DNA of 62,003 bases from positions 1-62,003 of the forward strand of contig ML014223.1 in assembly GCA_003615045.1 (NCBI GenBank), written 5' to 3'. This document shows, in pieces, positions 43,301 through 53,059 of the stretch. The stretch comes from Caulochytrium protostelioides. Its lineage: Eukaryota > Chytridiomycota > Caulochytriomycetes > Caulochytriales > Caulochytriaceae. The number at the start of each line of letters is the position of its first letter. The first letter of the stretch is position 1. The position numbers and the translations under genes are program-made. The notes under the pieces were generated by a model. The model saw only the letters and a list, made by a program, of their open reading frames with translations, searched no databases and had not been told where the DNA came from.

Positions 43301-44380
43301 CGAGTGCGGATCGTCGGCGTCGCCGGCATCGTCGTCGCCGTCGGCGTCGTCCGGTCCCAATGAATCGCGGGACGCGCTGACGACGCCCGTCCGCTGGGAC
43401 GAGGCCGACGAGGCGGCCGATGAGGCGACCGACACGGCCACCGACGTTACTGAAGACCTCGGCGTGGACGCGCGGCTCGCCGCGGCGTCGAGGTGGCCGC
43501 GGCGTGACCGCGCCGCCTGCTTGCGCGCCGCCTGCGCGAGCGCCGCTTCGTGCTGCCGCCGGACGCCCGCGGCGTGCACGGCGTCCAGCGCAGCGTGCGC
43601 CGCCTGTAGCGTCGGCTGGATCTCGCCGGCGCGGTCCAGCAGCACGACGTTGCGCAGGGCCATCGCGTCGTTCGCCGCGCCCTCGGCCGCGACATCGAAC
43701 GCGGCGAGCGGCGGCGCCCCGCGGCGCGGCGAGCGCGTGCCCGGGTCCCGCGGCGCCGTCGCCCTCGGCCGCGCCATCGGCATTGCGCGCGGCGTCGCGA
43801 AATCGACGGGCGACGGCTGCGTCTCGCAGATGAGCAGCGGCAGCGGCCCGCGGGCGTCGGCGGCGTCGCCTGCGTCGCGCCGCTGCTGCCGGAAGACGCG
43901 CGCGCCGGCGACGGCGTTCTGGTGGGCCATGGCCTCCGTCCGCGCGGGCAGCTGGAGGCCGTGTACGGTGCCGATGACGGGCGCGCGGATTGTCAGCGCC
44001 ACGGCCGCGAACTCCTGCTGCCGCTCGATCTGCAGCGCCGTCACGTGGCGCGGGCCGCGCGCGGCGCGGGTGTCGGCCGTGGCGGGCCGCGAGGCGGGCA
44101 CGGGCGCCGACGGCGCGGGCGACGGCGCCGCGGCGCCGAGGCCGAGTCGCCGGACGCCGGCCGCATGGCGGAAGGTGGTGCGCGGCGTCGCCGTCAGCGC
44201 ATCGAGGTCGGCGGTGATGTGGCGGTAGCTGAGCGGCGCGGGTCGCGCGTGGGCGCCGCTGGGGCCGTGAGGGCCGACCATACCGGCCGACCGTGGCGGG
44301 CCGGGCACCACGCGCGACGAACAACAAACAGGTGGATCGGCCGGGGGGCCGCGCGGCGGTTCCGAGGGGCGGGGGGCCAA
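40301..44380 (-). CDS. HEAT/armadillo-repeat protein, possibly HEATR4-like
   Basis: A single 1359-codon frame. The first 750 residues are Ala/Arg/Ser-rich with short conserved-looking islands (GGFIEYDPDFRVAPWDGLAL; LPDGITDVEAVLRFPDRYH). From about 770 to 1250 there are tandem helical pairs typical of HEAT repeats: DPAIRKQGARNLVALGSHRG, HRVMALHALAHATF, DPEAQVRRCAATLIDRSG, YVSVRLSACQFLAEAT and DHEARVRVAALTTLRQC. Such proteins are scaffolds. A link to the animal ciliary-type protein HEATR4 is only a guess, prompted by overall layout and the flagellar context. A second Met at 44281 is an alternative start. A Ser-Ala repeat occurs near 43020-43045. Confidence 0.75.
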   Translation of the reverse strand: MAPRPSEPPRGPPADPPVCCSSRVVPGPPRSAGMVGPHGPSGAHARPAPLSYRHITADLDALTATPRTTFRHAAGVRRLGLGAAAPSPAPSAPVPASRPATADTRAARGPRHVTALQIERQQEFAAVALTIRAPVIGTVHGLQLPARTEAMAHQNAVAGARVFRQQRRDAGDAADARGPLPLLICETQPSPVDFATPRAMPMARPRATAPRDPGTRSPRRGAPPLAAFDVAAEGAANDAMALRNVVLLDRAGEIQPTLQAAHAALDAVHAAGVRRQHEAALAQAARKQAARSRRGHLDAAASRASTPRSSVTSVAVSVASSAASSASSQRTGVVSASRDSLGPDDADGDDDAGDADDPHSTAAVLRGATGPSNGGMADTSPEGASLRQLRALMMTGAAERYQAREAYRQSSKDDRLERFDPVIKLAHVSRLLPPALAERLQTPSPPASASASASTRGSPALGKTSLPRPGMGPALAATSPSMASSKLVLLGTPAAAQEPPKKPISLSAVLDAAVVETNLAQMRADLDAVVRHQRQIQRRLGGPPGGARASTRETGRPGAAQAQRASLALADGGFIEYDPDFRVAPWDGLALRNLVAQRAKRQGRGALAVPLVLSVSALDAALDVAAAAASTSRPSSTNAPADLRAADSLPSLAATSRSDLRDSTSSAGTSGAPSSSAQASVASRVPQRLPDDMLPDGITDVEAVLRFPDRYHRQPAIPPSVLAMTAALAQHGVPAAGTSSSSSPPLLPASSSHGTVVPLTSEGLHYACQRAVLLLALRDADPAIRKQGARNLVALGSHRGILGLGLPAHDLILLRSVLEAMADDMSLRDQLFGCVLKVQWDRTAAAKLISQFLGDLNATHRVMALHALAHATFTQSEWLIQQILTPSAVAKPGQQWGGNWRQREGLCVVIHVWLTRYMSERDLYATFPRPRADMMRLMTLPASASASMTSDDMMAWVGSRVEKLGQLIELILDKLVQTVMRDPEAQVRRCAATLIDRSGANLRVYRAILHLLRHGSSEEMIRALRQLSHIGVLTEDAWACVAGCMQHDYVSVRLSACQFLAEATAHTLIPVTLYDGLLTCLTDHEARVRVAALTTLRQCCFPPEGLTEASSSSAEAAATATASQPSPSSLPSSSSGILGRPSDAVAAAGLADEYDNAVATARSSKYEPDPERKPTAQCRTSKTRICLFNVLHNDPCTAARLAAAQLLVDLGFYDDEVYLQETFSKLVVDWNTPPELMRYVQHVLIEKRRLAVIAASQAHHGLGPDRSGQRPAATVSPGNPLAEPIPEDLAVEYASEPDRPRRESIGGALQHGAPGLLAPPSHTSLSAVLAMQHSQMRHRIRSLLSKDMVRSVMNEFLVS

Positions 44381-44805
44381 GCGGGCTCAGGCCGCATACG
44401 GGACAACCGTGCCTTGCGAGGCGGGTCACGGCCTCGCCATGCGCACGGGATCGGCGGAAAGGTCAAGTCATGCTATCCAACAGGGATGGATCATGACCAT
44501 GATCGAGAAGGGCTTTGCACAAAATGCGGGATGCGGGTCTGACGTCCAGAGTGGCGGACTCGTCGATGGCGCTTCATGCGGTGAGTCCCCTGGAAGCCGC
44601 AGGGCTGTGTGATCAGACGAGGGTTCCGCGCTTCCATACCTCGCGGTTCCTCGCAAAACCGTCTTGACGCACACACGCGTGCTCAACATGGGGTCGTGGC
44701 GGATGGGTCAGGTCATGAGCCATCCCTTCTGCGCGGGCGGGCCGCGTCTCCGGCGGGGCCACGTCACCTTGGCCCCATCACAGAACCCTGCATCACTTCA
44801 CCTCC

Positions 44806-44819
44806 TCACCTGCAGGTGA
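44806..44819. repeat. 14-bp perfect palindrome TCACCTGCAGGTGA
   Basis: It consists of two overlapping E-box-like CACCTG/CAGGTG halves, about 430 bp upstream of the HEAT-repeat gene on the minus strand. It may be a binding site for a dimeric regulator; no direct evidence. Confidence 0.5.
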
Positions 44820-46441
44820 TGCCCTGGCGCGATGCATCCGGAACCAGCACCATGATACTCACGGAACGAGAGCCATTCTGACACAGCGCCATCACCACGA
44901 CACCACCCGCTCGAGGTTCGCCCATCCATCCCGCCAAGGCCACCACCATGTGGTCAGCCCTACAAGCCCATCAAGCCTCCACAAACGTCGTACAGACCAC
45001 ACAGAAATAGGGGGAAATGAACAGCGTTACATTTACACCATAAATACATAGCAGCTGCCGGGGTGGACTCGCCAACCGAGGCAGCCTGGCGACCCCATGG
45101 CACATGACCGGCATGCGATGAGGCGCAAAGAGTATTCACAAAGGAGACGCGGCAGAAATGACTGAGAGAGCCAGGAAACCAGGACGCGAGAAAACAGAGA
45201 ACAGAGAGAACGTGTGAGCGGTGGTGTCGAAGGAGAGACAAGAGACATGCGCGAAGGCAACATGGGTACGACGCCGTGGGGATCGCGTCGGCGGAGCGAG
45301 CGAATAGGGTTGGTTGCTAGTAGTCAGAGAAAATAATTGATTCGATAGTTTGTTGTATCATCCAGAGGATCAGAGCGGTGCATAACCTAGTTTTGTTATC
45401 GTCCTTCTACAGCCAAACCAATCCGCTTGCACCGCATCGACCGTATCAGCATCGCGAGGGTGAGAATGCCACTAAAGAGCTTCAAGGGCAGCATACCTTC
45501 CGGAGCGGCAACGAGTATTCGCTACATCCAGTTGTCCTGAGATGCATGGATCTCAGCGGGACAAAAGCCATTTTTTTCCTGTCTAGATCATGTACATAGC
45601 AGTACGTCGGATGGACGCGTGGCATCCAAAGCGAATGAGGAAGCACAATGCATGGCGAGAGGTGAGCGGGACCGGCGTTTTGCATCGAAATCGTACATAC
45701 ATCACGACCAGCGTCTCGGCAGAACCTAACAGATCCCGGAACCTCTACGCAAGAAGCAAGTTCAACACCGACGGCCATCAAGGCGCGCGGCGTTTCCACG
45801 TGACTGAACCGTTTTTTCTTCTTGCACGATGACCATCAGAGCTTTTGTTTGGGTAAACTAAAATCGCTATATCGTCGACACTCTATCTGGAAAAGATAGT
45901 CCGACTGGGGCGGCAAGCAGTCATCATATGGCATCGTGCAAGAGAAAGGTCGACGGTTCGCAACGAAAGCGGACCGTGGGCTTTTAATTACCTTTCCGAA
46001 CATGTCCCAAACGTTGACGCATGCGGCGACAACACAGACGCCGCAGCACGCGAAGGAGGGGGAAAGTGACTGCGATCAGTCGAAGAGAGTCGCGAGGCCG
46101 CCTCGGCCATGGCACAGGTGACCCATGGCCTGACTGCCGCTTTGAGCAGCAGCAGCAGGCGAATGAACCGGCTGTGACAGACGATGAGGCGCGCTGGCCG
46201 ACTGTCTTTGACTGAGTGCAGAGGAGAGTGGGCGGAGAGACGAAGGGATGGGGCGATGGGGAAAAGCAAGCGAGAAACCACCGGGCCGAAAAACGACCCG
46301 TCCCTGGCCAACTCGAGCTTGGTGATGGCTTCCTGGTTAACGAACACCCCTGCCTGCGGGCTACCAGCATGGATTGAATGCACGAGATGTGGTCGTTGTG
46401 ATGGTACGACTTGTTTGGATGTCGACGCGCGTACGGGCTGC

Positions 46442-46449
46442 CTTTTATA
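46442..46449 (-). promoter_or_regulatory. TATA-box candidate without an assigned gene
   Basis: On the minus strand the sequence reads TTCTATAAAAGGCAGC, a near-ideal TATA element. It would drive leftward transcription into 46400-45400, where no gene is recognised. Confidence 0.35.
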
Positions 46450-47907
46450 GAAAATTGAGGCTGGCCCTGGGCGGAGTTCACGCCGCGGTGGCCGGGCTGA
46501 GTGGGCGCATGCGGCCTGCCCTGCGCCGAAGCCTGCTGCAGGATGCTTGCGTGATCGCCGCCCGGCGCCGACACCAGGCTCGCTAAGTCGGCGTCCGCGC
46601 CCTGCCTCTGGCCCCGACCTAGACGATGCTGGATGGTGGATGCTGGATGGTGGATGCTGGATGCTGGGCGCTTCGCGAGCGGCGCCGCGGCGCCGCTGTG
46701 GCCTGGCATGGGGTGCGGTGGGCTGAGACGAGGCCGCCTGGTCGCACGGGTGCTGGGCTCGGCGGGCAGCGCCCTCTCGGGGAATTTTCCCCATTTCATG
46801 ACACGGCTCCGTGGCACGGCGGCCTGCCCGAGCCCGGCGTGCCCTGCGCTGCGGCCGGCGTGCGCGGTCCGGAACGTCCCTCTTCTGGGCTGACGCGCAC
46901 GCCGCTCCCGCGAAACGACCGCGCCCACCGACGCGTCTCGCCGGCCCTCCCGTGGCGCGCGCTGTTGGCGGAGTTTCCGGCCATGGCTTGTCGCCCCGCG
47001 ACAGAAGAAAAATAAAAGAGGAATACGGGAAAACGTTCGCGGCTGCTCGTGGGGGGCCTTGGCTGGACCGCGTCGGCCGGGCCCCGCGCCGGCGAGCGAG
47101 GCCAGCCGCGAGCGACGGCAGGCTGGCCGGCAGGCCCGTCGCCGAGGTCCGTCGGTGGGCGATGGGGACCCGACGCGACGCCGATGGCGCCGGCGATGGC
47201 GATGGCGCCGGCGGTGGCGGCGACGGCGACGGCTAGGCGTGACGAACCGAGTGCAGCGGCGTGCACGGTCGTGCGGCCGTGACGGGAGTCGGGAGGCACG
47301 GCCCGGGAGCTCGCCGTCGACGCGCGCGGCGATGGGGGTCGTCGACACGGCTCAGGCGCCGCCGCTGCCCGACAGACGCGAGAGACCCCATCGGTCACGG
47401 CGGCCGGAGAGGCGTGCGACGCGGGGAACCGCCATACTCGTCGCCGTCCCCGTCGCCACGGAGCGAGGCGAGGGCCCACCCGGCCAAGGACGAGACGGCC
47501 GTGGCCACGCCGAGCGAGGGGCCGGTGGGGCCGGTGGGCGGACCGCGCCGGACCTCGGCGGACGTCGACGACCACGGCCACCTGTCCCGCCATGCCCGGG
47601 CGTGCCCCCCCGGCTTGGCCCGACGGGTCCCGCATCCGTCGTCCTCGGCCTCGGGCAGCCCGGAAGCTCGGTCACGACGGGCCGGGCCGTCGCCCATGCC
47701 GGAAGCCGGTCCATCGCATGTCAAGTCGAAAAGGTATGAACCATGGGCCCGAAAACGGAATAGCCCCACGAGACCGAGCTGTCGTGCTGTTCATACGTGA
47801 CAACGGAGGGTGTGCGTTGGCTGCGTATACCGAGCGTCTCCGTCGCCCCCTCCGTGCCGCCCTCTCCCCCCCACCCTTCTCACCCCCAGAAACAACCACA
47901 TTTCATC

Positions 47908-49553
47908 ATGGCTGTCGGCAAGAACAAGTACGTTGCCCACAACGCATCCCGACCGTCTGGCGCGCCCTGCGCAGGCCCCTGTCACCGACGTCGCTGAATG
48001 ACGGACCCGTCATACGAAAGAAAACGAGAAAAAAGCAGTGCATAGTGGATACGAGCATCGCGGATAGATGCATCCGGATTCGGAGTCAGGATCACCTGGC
48101 CTCGGCCGCTTGACACGCTACTAGCAAAGGCCTACGGGAAGACGCTCCCGTATGGTACCTTCGGCGACTGGGTACCCGCTCATGCCATACGCCATACGGG
48201 AGCAAACCGCGCCTCCCACGCATCGAGCCCAAGTACCGTTCTTGACGAACCGGGAAACCGAGAACCCCCCCTTCGCTTCCCGCATGCCCTGGACGTGCGT
48301 GTTGGGGCATACCTGTGCGGACCGCGTGCTATAGGCTCGTATTACGCGGTCGGGCGGGCGCCGTGTTTCGCTTCGGCTTCATCCGTAGCAGTAACAATGA
48401 ATCGCCGGTCTGAGTGATCACCGTCGTCGTTTCCCGCTGGCCTTCTTCCTCAGCTTGGGTCCGCTCATCACGGCTTCTTGGCGTATGCATCGGCAGTGTC
48501 CCCTTCGAGGCTGCTCGTGCATGGTTCTCCGTCGACGGGCACACGGTGTCCCGAAAAGTGATAGACGACGCCGGTCACACTAAGCATCGTCTCCTGTGAC
48601 TCGGGACGCTGCTCGTTCGCTCGTTATCCCTCCTGCTGTTTTTCTGCTTTCGATTGACGGCCCGCTGGCCCCGTCTTTGCTTCCGTGTGATGCGCCACGT
48701 ATGACGCTTGTTGGCGTGACCCTGCGATTGCCACCCTCTCCTGGTATGACCTCGTGACTCACCTTTCTTTTTTCTACGTTTTTCTAGGCGCCTTTCCAAG
48801 GGCAAGAAGGGTCTTAAGAAGAAGACCGTCGACCCCTTCGCCCGCAAGGACTGGTACGACATCAAGGCCCCGGCCTACTTCGACAAGCGCAATGTCGGCA
48901 AGACCCTCGTCAACCGCTCCGCCGGTCTGAAGAACGCCACCGACTACCTGAAGTCGCGTGTTCTTGAGGTCAACCTCGCTGACCTCAACGGCAACATGGA
49001 GGACGGCTTCCGCAAGATCCGCCTCCAGGTCCACGAGGTCTCGGGCAAGTCGTGCCTGACCAACTTCTACGGCATGGACATGACCTCGGACAAGCTCCGC
49101 TCGCTCGTCAAGAAGTGGCAGTCGCTGATCGAGGCCTACGTCGACGTCAAGACGACCGACGGCTACCTCGTGCGTCTGTTCGCCATTGGCTTCACCAAGC
49201 GCCGCCCTTCGCAGCAGTGCAAGACCACCTACGCCACCGCCTCGCAGATCCGCGCTATCCGCAAGATCATGTTCGAGGTGATGATCGACCAGTCCGCCTC
49301 GTGCGACCTCAAGGAGCTCGTCCAGAAGCTCATCCCCGAGGTCATGGGCAAGGAGATCGAGAAGAAGACCCAGCGCATCTTCCCGCTCCAGAACGTCTTC
49401 ATCCGCAAGGTCAAGGTCCTCAAGAGCCCCAAGCTCGACCTTGCCAAGCTCTACGAGCTCCACGGCGGTAAGGAGGACGTTGGTGCCGCCGTCCCCGGCG
49501 CCCCCGCCGCCGCCAAGGACTTCCACGAGCCCCCCGTCCTCGAGTCCGTCTAA
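47908..49553 (+). CDS. RPS1: 40S ribosomal protein eS1 (Rps3a/Rps1), 2 exons
   Basis: Small-subunit cytosolic ribosomal protein near the mRNA exit. Exon 1 is only 20 nt (47908-47927, MAVGKN plus two bases), then an 860-nt intron (donor GTACGT, acceptor TTCTAG at 48787) and exon 2 (48788-49553). The junction restores the invariant N-terminus [19 protein letters not shown]. The 261-residue product is highly conserved: [56 protein letters not shown], and a C-terminal Ala/Pro tail. Codon use in exon 2 is strongly biased to C-ending codons, as expected for a highly expressed gene. A very short first exon with a long intron is typical of ribosomal protein genes. Confidence 0.96.
48144..48203. repeat. 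inverted repeat (hairpin) inside eS1 intron
   Basis: Perfect 12-bp arms GCTCCCGTATGG (48144-48155) and CCATACGGGAGC (48192-48203) enclose a loop that itself contains GGTACC twice, so the stem can extend internally. It lies about 220 nt into the 860-nt intron and could be an RNA structure with a role in eS1 splicing. Confidence 0.6.
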
Positions 49554-50069
49554 GCGGCTCGCTCTGCATGGGCAACGCGTGCCACCTGTTCCCACCGTGG
49601 CTTCCTATGTGATTGCGTGAGCCTGGTCGCTGCGCCCTGTCGCGTGTTATCTCGCGCGGCGCGCAGCGATATCGCGGTCCTCTGTTTTTATTCTTCCCAT
49701 GATCGCTCCGATGCCCCGACTCTCGTATGAAATATAGCCACATCCATATCGACGTCATCGTGATGTATGTTTGCGCTGGAAGCTCTCGGGCGGGAGCCCG
49801 TGGTCGGGTTGTGAATCTGGAGGTCACACCGTTGGTGATTCTCGTATTGATAATCTTGGCGGTTTTATTATGGTCTGTCGTCGTGTTCTCGGTAGATCCC
49901 GCGACGGCATGCTGTGACTTGCCACTTGCGAGTCAAATCTATGTAAAGGAATCAGGAAATAGTGTCGAGGGATGCTCTCGACGGTCGCGAAATCATGCGA
50001 TGCCACGCATGGCAATCGGCGTCGATCAATCGGACGGTCGGCGCCGTCCAACGTCCCTGGGAAGCGGGG
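49554..50069. other. convergent interval eS1 / PEX7
   Basis: The 3' flanks of two converging genes, about 500 bp. No other feature is seen. Confidence 0.45.
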
Positions 50070-51317
50070 CTAGACCTGCAGCAAGCGCACGGTCTCGTCC
50101 CACGCGGCCGTGGCGAGCTGTCCCGCGCTGAACAGACTCCAGTCCACGCCAAACACGAACTCGGAGTGGTCCCCGTTGATCCCCACGAGCCGGCCGCCAG
50201 GATCTGCTGCGTCCGCGTGGCTGGCGCCCGCGCCGCCCGCGGCGACGCCGATGTCCCACACGCGACACGCCATATCGTACCCGACGGTGGCGACATGCCG
50301 GCTCGAGTAAGGGCTCGCGGCGACCTTGCGAATCGCGAACTGGTGGCCGCCGCCCAGACCGCCGCCCATGCCGCCGCCCCCGCTCGTGGCGGGAGCCATG
50401 CCGCCGCCGAGCTCGAGCAGCGGCTGCGTGGGCCACCGCGTGTCCCAGACGCGGAGGACGCGGTCGACGCCGCCGGTGAAGAGCACGTGCTCCGCGTAGC
50501 GGTTCCAGTCGACGCTGAGCACCTCGGCCGCGCCGGGATGCGCGAGCCGGACGCCGCCGGCGGGCGGGCACGCCGCCGCCTGCGGGTCCTGCGGCGGCGG
50601 GCGCCGCGCCAGCTCGGCGTCGGTGAGGCAGCCGTTGTTGGCGGCGGCGCGGAGGTCCCACACGCGGGCGCAGCCGTCGGCGGCGGCGGTCGCGAGCAGC
50701 GGCGCATGCACCGGGTGCCACGCGGCGGCGTACACGCAGACGCCGGCGGGCGCGGCCTGGATGTGGGCGACGGCCTCGCCGCGCCCGGGCTCCCAAACGC
50801 GCAGGGCGCCGTCCCAGGCGACGCTCGCGAAGTGGCGCTTGTCGCCGCAGGGCCGCCACGCGACGCCAAAGACCTCGCGCGCATGCGCGGCCCAGTGCTG
50901 CACGGGCGTCGGGTCCGGCAGCGAGACGTCCCACAGCTTGATCGTGCCGTCCCCGGACGCCGTGACCACGTGGTGCTCGTGCGTCTCGGACCACGCGAGG
51001 TCGTACAGCCCGTCCTGGGTGTCGAAGGTCGCCTCGACGCGGAGCGGGACCGCGGGCGTGCCCGGCGCCGCGCCGCGCAGGACCCAGAGCCGGCCGTTAC
51101 CGACAATGCCGAAGTGAGCCGCCGAGGCGACGGCGAGGCGGTCGGCCAAGAAGGGCGAGAACTGCACCGCGTAGCCGTGGAAGCCGGCGGTGCGGAACGG
51201 CGGATGCGTCGACGCGATCGGCACCGGCGGCGGCGGCGGCGGCGGCGGGCCCGGCAGGCCGGACGCTGGTGGCGGCTGAAACATCCCGAGCCGAAATCTC
51301 GGGAGACGCCGGCCCAA
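50070..51317 (-). CDS. PEX7: peroxisomal PTS2 receptor Pex7
   Basis: WD40 receptor that binds N-terminal PTS2 signals and carries such enzymes to the peroxisome with a co-receptor. The 415-residue product has a proline-rich leader, then the Pex7 signature GFHGYAVQFSPFLADRLAVA and FGIVGNGRLWVL. About six further WD repeats follow: DLAWSETHEHHVVTASGDGT, LWDVSLPD, VFGVAWRPCG, ADGCARVWDLRAA, LSVDWNRY, VDRVLRVWDTRWP, CRVWDIG, ending WDETVRLLQV. Loops between blades are lengthened by Gly/Ala/Pro inserts. The Met at 51284 (MFQPPPAS) is an alternative start, since little precedes the conserved part. Presence implies that PTS2 import is used in this organism. Confidence 0.95.
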   Translation of the reverse strand: MGRRLPRFRLGMFQPPPASGLPGPPPPPPPPVPIASTHPPFRTAGFHGYAVQFSPFLADRLAVASAAHFGIVGNGRLWVLRGAAPGTPAVPLRVEATFDTQDGLYDLAWSETHEHHVVTASGDGTIKLWDVSLPDPTPVQHWAAHAREVFGVAWRPCGDKRHFASVAWDGALRVWEPGRGEAVAHIQAAPAGVCVYAAAWHPVHAPLLATAAADGCARVWDLRAAANNGCLTDAELARRPPPQDPQAAACPPAGGVRLAHPGAAEVLSVDWNRYAEHVLFTGGVDRVLRVWDTRWPTQPLLELGGGMAPATSGGGGMGGGLGGGHQFAIRKVAASPYSSRHVATVGYDMACRVWDIGVAAGGAGASHADAADPGGRLVGINGDHSEFVFGVDWSLFSAGQLATAAWDETVRLLQV

Positions 51318-52392
51318 ACGCGCGAGAAATCACCGGGTCACCCCGGAGTGTGTGATCGTGGTTGTGGATCGGCGGCTTGATGGAGGACGTGTCGATGCGA
51401 GCGAGATGCTTTGTCTCTTTCATAGGTCCGATGGGTCATCTGGGTCGTTAACGCTACCTACTCGTCGAGATCCCCCCTCGGTGACCAATGGCATCGAGGG
51501 CTCCGACGGAGATCTGGCGGACCTCGCTTTTTCTCCTTTCATTTGCCGGACACGAGCCAGGGTCTACGCCACGCCACGGCGGCTGCTCGCGCGAGGGCCG
51601 TGATGTTCCGCACAGCCCACGCAGGACCTTACAGGCCATCAGGAAACATCGATCGTACGCATGATCGATTTCTGCGCAAGCTGACGGCCCCTCCGAGGGT
51701 CCCCACGGGCCAACCTGATTTCGTATCGCCTCTCTGCGCGTCAGTGCGGTCAGTCTCCTGCCGTTGCTTCCCGCGTCCCCACGATCCCCGGTTGCGATGA
51801 TGGTCTGTTCACCATCGCTTCATGGTCGCGGGCCTGCCGAAATGGCCATCCGGCGCAGGCCGGAAAGCCCGCGCCTGCTGCGGCGCGCTTGATATATATT
51901 TTTTCGGCATCGGATTTGCTTTGCAGGGAGCGCCGGAGGGTCTTTGGGCCGGGAAGCGCCGTGACGGCCGAATGGCGGGTGGCCGTTGAACGGCGGACGG
52001 CGCTGCCGGCGAGCCGCTGTGGCACACGGACCCCCGACGAGCACCCGAGGGCCAGCCGCATCAGCACCCAGCACCGGCGTCCCGCATCCGCCGCCGCGGC
52101 TCATGCCGACCAGCGAGCGCCCAGCAGCGAGCGTCGACTCGGGCATCGATGAGCGATACGGACGGCACAGCACCACGCGTCGTCCTCTTGCGTATCCGCG
52201 GCGCCGTCACGCGGGGTGAATCGCTCGCCGGGGCTCCGATGTCCGGTACGCGTCCACGGGGTCAGCATCCGCGAGGGCCAGCTGAGGGAGGCTGAGGCAT
52301 GAGCGGCTTGACTCGACTCTGGCATCCGACTCGGGGGTTGGCCGTCGGCGCCCAAGGGCTGATAAGGGGGGCGGCGGCGGCGGCGGCGGCGA

Positions 52393-52423
<31 letters not shown>

Positions 52424-53059
52424 CCCGGCGCGCTGTGGTGGCCGGCTCGAGTGGCCCGTCTGGCCGATGCCGATACCGATACCGATACCGGTACCGAGTC
52501 GTGGACGATCGCTGCCGTAGGGCGGCCGATGGACCCGTCGGAGGGCGGCGCGGCGCGGCGGCCGATGTCCGACGCATCGTGATGCTCGTGGGAGGAGTCG
52601 CACGCGACCCGCGGGGACATCGTCGGCGGGTGCGCGGCCCGAGCGCGGCCAAGGGTGCGCGTGGACCCGAAGGACCTGGCTTTTGCCGCATGCCAGGGCG
52701 CGGACCGCCAGCCGATCCCTGACGCCGGCGGTTCGCTTCATCGTGCTCATCGCGGGTTCTGCCCTCGCTCGTGCTCGTGTGATACTGCCGTCGTACCCAT
52801 CACGCCTGGCCGGAGACCCCCTTCATCTTGGGACATCGCCGTCCCCGTCGCATTGATCGCTTTCAGCTCCGCTCCGCTCTACTTAACTCATCTCAGTTCA
52901 GTTCAGTTCAGTTCAGTTCAGTTCAGTTCAGTTCAGTTCAGTTCAGCTCAGCTCAGCTCAGCTCAGCTCAGTACAGCCCAGTGCCGTCCCGTCCGTGCGG
53001 CTAATTCCCGTCGCCTTACTCGCGCTTCCCCGCCTACCCCTGTCGCCGCGCCAACCACG
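51318..53059. promoter_or_regulatory. divergent promoter region PEX7 / V-ATPase D
   Basis: This 1.7-kb region between divergent genes has an AT-rich TATATATTTTTT stretch near 51891-51903, GGC repeats around 52370-52425, a hexanucleotide CCGATA repeat near 52475-52497 and the long 5-mer tract at 52893-52975. The frame upstream of the V-ATPase start is open but not conserved. Confidence 0.45.
52893..52975. repeat. (TCAGT)n-(TCAGC)n pentanucleotide array
   Basis: About eleven TCAGT units turn abruptly into about five TCAGC units, 85-165 bp upstream of the V-ATPase D start codon. The clean switch suggests a point change spread by slippage. Confidence 0.95.

Larger units (their letters stand above)
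44381..47907. other. gene-poor interval before eS1
   Basis: This 3.5-kb region has a lower-GC left half and a very GC-rich right half upstream of eS1. It contains a 14-bp perfect palindrome (44806-44819), a heptanucleotide GGATGCT/GGATGGT repeat (about 46626-46662), and a minus-strand TATA element (46442-46449). A hydrophobic minus-strand segment near 46005-46055 could be an exon but has no clear partners. Overlapping GC frames at 46000-47740 are not convincing. Confidence 0.4.

Noticed and set aside
45984-47348. 454-codon minus-strand frame
   Set aside because: It crosses simple repeats and a TATA element, and overlaps other open frames of equal quality. No family resemblance.
48380-48720. 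C/D-box snoRNA candidates in the eS1 intron (ATGAAT...CTGA and GTGATG...)
   Set aside because: No proper C, D and terminal-stem combination could be assembled.
52655-53059. N-terminal extension of V-ATPase subunit D
   Set aside because: It runs through the pentanucleotide repeat and is absent from the highly conserved family; the Met at 53060 matches the usual N-terminus.
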